Source: Streptococcus sanguinis SK355
GTDB lineage: Bacteria; Bacillota; Bacilli; Lactobacillales; Streptococcaceae
Direction of reading: 5' to 3'
Length of the DNA stretch: 61,770 nucleotides
NCBI RefSeq assembly: GCF_000212855.1
Contig: NZ_GL890993.1
Coordinates: forward strand, 1,217,098 to 1,278,867
Of this stretch, positions 59,448-61,770 are shown piece by piece. A program made the position numbers and the translations under genes. Each line of letters starts with the position of its first letter. The first letter of the stretch is position 1. The notes beneath the pieces were generated by a model that worked only from the letters and a program-made list of their open reading frames with translations, did no database searches and was not told the origin of the DNA.

Positions 59448-61250
59448 ATGAAATCATCATTTTTGAAAAGCGCTGTGGAGCTAGTAACTTGTGGGCTGGT
59501 CGTTTTTGGAGCGGGTCACGCTTACGCCGACCAGCAGAAATTGCCGTCGGGCACGCCTTATGACCAAATCGGTCAGAAAATTGAGGACTACTACAAGGAA
59601 CACGAAAAAACTAGCGCCGGGCTGGCAACATCCGTCTTTGACAAAGACGGCAATACTCTCTATCAAAACAACTTTGGCTATATGGACAAGGAGAAAAAGC
59701 TAGCTGTAGACGATAGCTCGGTTTTCGAGTGGGGGTCAACGACCAAAATCATGGTCTGGGTCAGCGTTATGCAGCTCTGGGAAGAGGGAAAACTTGACCT
59801 CAATGCCGACATTAAAGAATATCTGCCCAAGGATTTCTTGACAAACCTCAAATACGATAAGCCAATAACCATGCTTGACCTCATGAACCACCAAGAAAGT
59901 TTCGACGAAACACCCCTTTACATGGGTAGTGACAAGAGCTTGGAGGAGCTGCTCAAAGAAAGTCAACCGCCGCAATCCTATAAGCCCGGTGAGCTGACGG
60001 CTTACTCTAACTATGGGACAGCGCTGGCAGGCTATATTGTAGAGCGGATAAGTGGACAATCTTTTGCCGACTATGTTCACGAGCATATCTTCCAGCCTTT
60101 AGGCATGAAGCATACTGCCCTCAAGCCTGATTTGTCGGACAATTCCTATGTACAAAAGCAGTGGGAGAAGGAGAAAACCTATGATACAGAAGGCAACTTG
60201 CTGAAAGGTGACCAGCCGTTTATTCTTGGAGAATATCCAGCAGGGCGGGCAACGGGAACCTTTTCAGATTTGAAACGCTTTGCCCAAGTTCTCTTGCAAA
60301 AGAAAGCGCTTTTTAAGCGAGCGGAAACGTGGGAGACCTTTTACAGTCCTACGAATACATTTCCTCATACGGATATTCCAATCAATTCCCACGGACTTTG
60401 GTCAATAGAGTATGAAAATACCAGAACGCTTGGGCATGGGGGGAATTCGCCGGGCTTTACGACTAGTCTTTTGCTTGATTTTAAAACGGGTGTCGGCTCT
60501 GTCATTATGGTTAATCAAGGGCTGGAGACTAATTTTACTTCTAAAATACCCGAGCTTATCTACGGTCAGAAAAAATCGACTTCGCAAGAACAAGTGAAAA
60601 ACTTCCAGCCCGGCTTTTACCGTATGGCTCGCACTTTCAATCAAGGTCCGTTATCCCTGATGAAAATGATGCCCAACTATACAACTTATATCAAAAATCC
60701 TAATGATAATCCAAATATTCAATCGCGTGGTTTCTGGATAGCAGGTGAAAAGCACGGACGTTATGTGATTAGTTTACCGATTTCCGACTGGGTCAAGATG
60801 TCTATATTTGATGTGGTAAAGGACTATGGTGTTTTGATTTTGGCAGCTGTAGCAGTGGTTTATGCGCTACTAGCTTACATTGGTGGTTTTCTTGTTAAAA
60901 TGTATCGCTTGATTTTCCGCAAGCCAAATCAGCAGCCTGCTAATCTAGTCTGGAACATCTGGCACTATGTGACTGCAGGGTTTGTGCTCTTTGTACCAGT
61001 CAACTTTATGACGGCTTTATCTTCTATCCAAGCAACAACTTCAACGGCTGGTAGCCGCTTGCAATTCATGCTCTTTGCCATGGTAGGACTGGTCTTGGTT
61101 GTTAGCACCCTTTTACCAGTCATTTGGCGCTCTGCCTTCAAATCAGCTAGTAAGGCGCGGATAGCTCTCACGCTAGCGACCAGCTCCGCTGCCTTTATCA
61201 TGGCTTTTAATATTTTCTATTGGTCGCTATACCAGTGGTGGGCACTTTAA
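59448..61250 (+). CDS. Class-C-beta-lactamase-fold serine hydrolase with C-terminal helices (copy 2)
   Basis: A 600-aa tandem paralog of copy 1. Signal peptide, S97-T-T-K100, the YSN motif and GHGGNSPGF are conserved, so it should be active. The N-terminal 330 residues are very similar to copy 1, and the last 27 residues nearly identical, while residues of about 375-575 differ strongly. AAGGTG precedes the ATG at 59448; the GTG at 59439 is part of that site. The 16-bp gap after copy 1 indicates one transcript. Confidence 0.88.
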   Translation: MKSSFLKSAVELVTCGLVVFGAGHAYADQQKLPSGTPYDQIGQKIEDYYKEHEKTSAGLATSVFDKDGNTLYQNNFGYMDKEKKLAVDDSSVFEWGSTTKIMVWVSVMQLWEEGKLDLNADIKEYLPKDFLTNLKYDKPITMLDLMNHQESFDETPLYMGSDKSLEELLKESQPPQSYKPGELTAYSNYGTALAGYIVERISGQSFADYVHEHIFQPLGMKHTALKPDLSDNSYVQKQWEKEKTYDTEGNLLKGDQPFILGEYPAGRATGTFSDLKRFAQVLLQKKALFKRAETWETFYSPTNTFPHTDIPINSHGLWSIEYENTRTLGHGGNSPGFTTSLLLDFKTGVGSVIMVNQGLETNFTSKIPELIYGQKKSTSQEQVKNFQPGFYRMARTFNQGPLSLMKMMPNYTTYIKNPNDNPNIQSRGFWIAGEKHGRYVISLPISDWVKMSIFDVVKDYGVLILAAVAVVYALLAYIGGFLVKMYRLIFRKPNQQPANLVWNIWHYVTAGFVLFVPVNFMTALSSIQATTSTAGSRLQFMLFAMVGLVLVVSTLLPVIWRSAFKSASKARIALTLATSSAAFIMAFNIFYWSLYQWWAL

Positions 61251-61266
61251 TAGAAAGGTGAATATC

Positions 61267-61770
61267 ATGAAAACATCATTTTTGAAAAGCGCTGTGGCGC
61301 TGGTAACGTGTGGCTTGCTCGCTTTTGGAGCAGCGCAAGTTCGAGCTGACCAGCAAAAGTTGCCGTCGGGCACGCCTTATGACCAAATCGGTCAGAAAAT
61401 TGAAAATTTCTACAAGGAACACGAAAAAACCAGCGCGGGACTGGCGGCAGCAGTCTTTGATAAGGACGGCCAAACCATTTACCAAAAGAACTTTGGCTAT
61501 ATGGACAAGGAAAAGAAGCTGGCTGTGGACGACAACTCGGTTTTTGAATGGGGCTCCGCCACCAAATTGACCGTCTGGCTCAGCGTCATGCAGCTCTGGG
61601 AAGAAGGAAAAATTGACCTAAAAACAGATATAAAAGAGTATCTGCCCCAAAATTTTTTGAAACACCTCAAATACGACAAGCCCATTACCATGCTTGACCT
61701 CATGAACCACCAAGCAGGTTTTGATGAAACGCCGCTAAACACAGGAACAGGCAAGAGCTTGGAAGAGTTG
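61267..61770 (+). CDS. Class-C-beta-lactamase-fold serine hydrolase (copy 3, truncated by window end)
   Basis: The first 168 codons of a third paralog. Signal peptide ends GAAQVRA-DQQ. The active site is S97-A-T-K100, with Ala replacing the first Thr of the other copies; this position is variable in SxxK enzymes. The intergenic segment and ribosome site before it (AAGGTGAATATC) are identical to those before copy 2. More copies may follow outside the window. Confidence 0.88.
   Translation, partial: MKTSFLKSAVALVTCGLLAFGAAQVRADQQKLPSGTPYDQIGQKIENFYKEHEKTSAGLAAAVFDKDGQTIYQKNFGYMDKEKKLAVDDNSVFEWGSATKLTVWLSVMQLWEEGKIDLKTDIKEYLPQNFLKHLKYDKPITMLDLMNHQAGFDETPLNTGTGKSLEEL

Noticed and set aside
53683..61770. 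Calling the lactamase-fold genes antibiotic-resistance beta-lactamases.
   Set aside because: Only the superfamily motifs are present; KPG in the first and the helical membrane tails in the others point to wall or peptide hydrolases, and streptococci are not known for beta-lactamase production.

Overview
The window is a stretch of low-GC Firmicute chromosome. Gene content and order point to a viridans-group Streptococcus, most like the sanguinis/mitis groups: clpE with a CtsR site, the folD...xseA-xseB-ispA-tlyA-argR-recN run, pbp2B-recR-ddl-murF, plsC-comEA-comEC behind a cin box, a Mn-type sodA, and degraded copies of what look like pneumococcal BOX repeats. The species is inferred from memory of these neighbourhoods, not from a search. 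No rRNA, tRNA, prophage or CRISPR array was seen.

Layout. 1-892: the 5' part of an ISL3-family insertion sequence, cut by the window edge. 986-1898: a MarR regulator and a GNAT acetyltransferase, divergent around one shared operator. 1924-7340: DUF1827, NUDIX and clpE on the minus strand, interrupted by a plus-strand WYL regulator and GyrI-like pair, then a DUF1797 gene. 7530-17847: the folate, DNA-repair, isoprenoid and arginine-regulator housekeeping block, degV and the HU gene. 18078-21492: two small membrane proteins, perR, an unrecognised zinc-ribbon membrane protein and gpmA. 21714-29002: pbp2B-recR-ddl-murF (cell wall and recombination), two tandem YwaF-like membrane proteins and a small split ORF. 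29189-37173: prfC, corA and the acnA-gltA-icd operon, which makes 2-oxoglutarate for glutamate and has a full-consensus GlnR box upstream of its promoter. 37205-45753: a DEAD-box helicase with a structured leader, a DeoR regulator, an ICMT-like methyltransferase, an unusual hexapeptide-acetyltransferase/glycosyltransferase-like fusion, a GIY-YIG protein, a tRNA methyltransferase and a P-type ATPase. 45911-53548: plsC, an HXXEE membrane protein, comEA-comEC, a DUF805 protein with a Gln-rich repeat tail, holA and sodA. 53683-61770: an accessory envelope locus that runs off the right edge.

The right-hand locus (about 54767-61770) is the best candidate for an undescribed system. Two related single-pass membrane micro-peptides (46 and 40 aa) sit in a tandemly duplicated cassette of terminator, operator-like palindrome and peptide gene. 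They are followed by a full-length ABC exporter half, a polytopic protein resembling DUF1648/SdpI immunity proteins, a 34-aa hydrophobic peptide, and at least three tandem class-C-beta-lactamase-fold serine hydrolases, each with a signal peptide and (where complete) four C-terminal membrane helices. At least three copies of a TTAGAA-N4-TTCTAA palindrome lie in the control region. A class-A-beta-lactamase-like protein with its own promoter lies just upstream. Function is inferred only: peptide export/immunity, or envelope remodelling in response to a peptide or antibiotic.

Starts were chosen from Shine-Dalgarno spacing and promoter position. Several genes start downstream of the longest open frame, and two minus-strand genes (43284, 45753) appear to have leaderless mRNAs.
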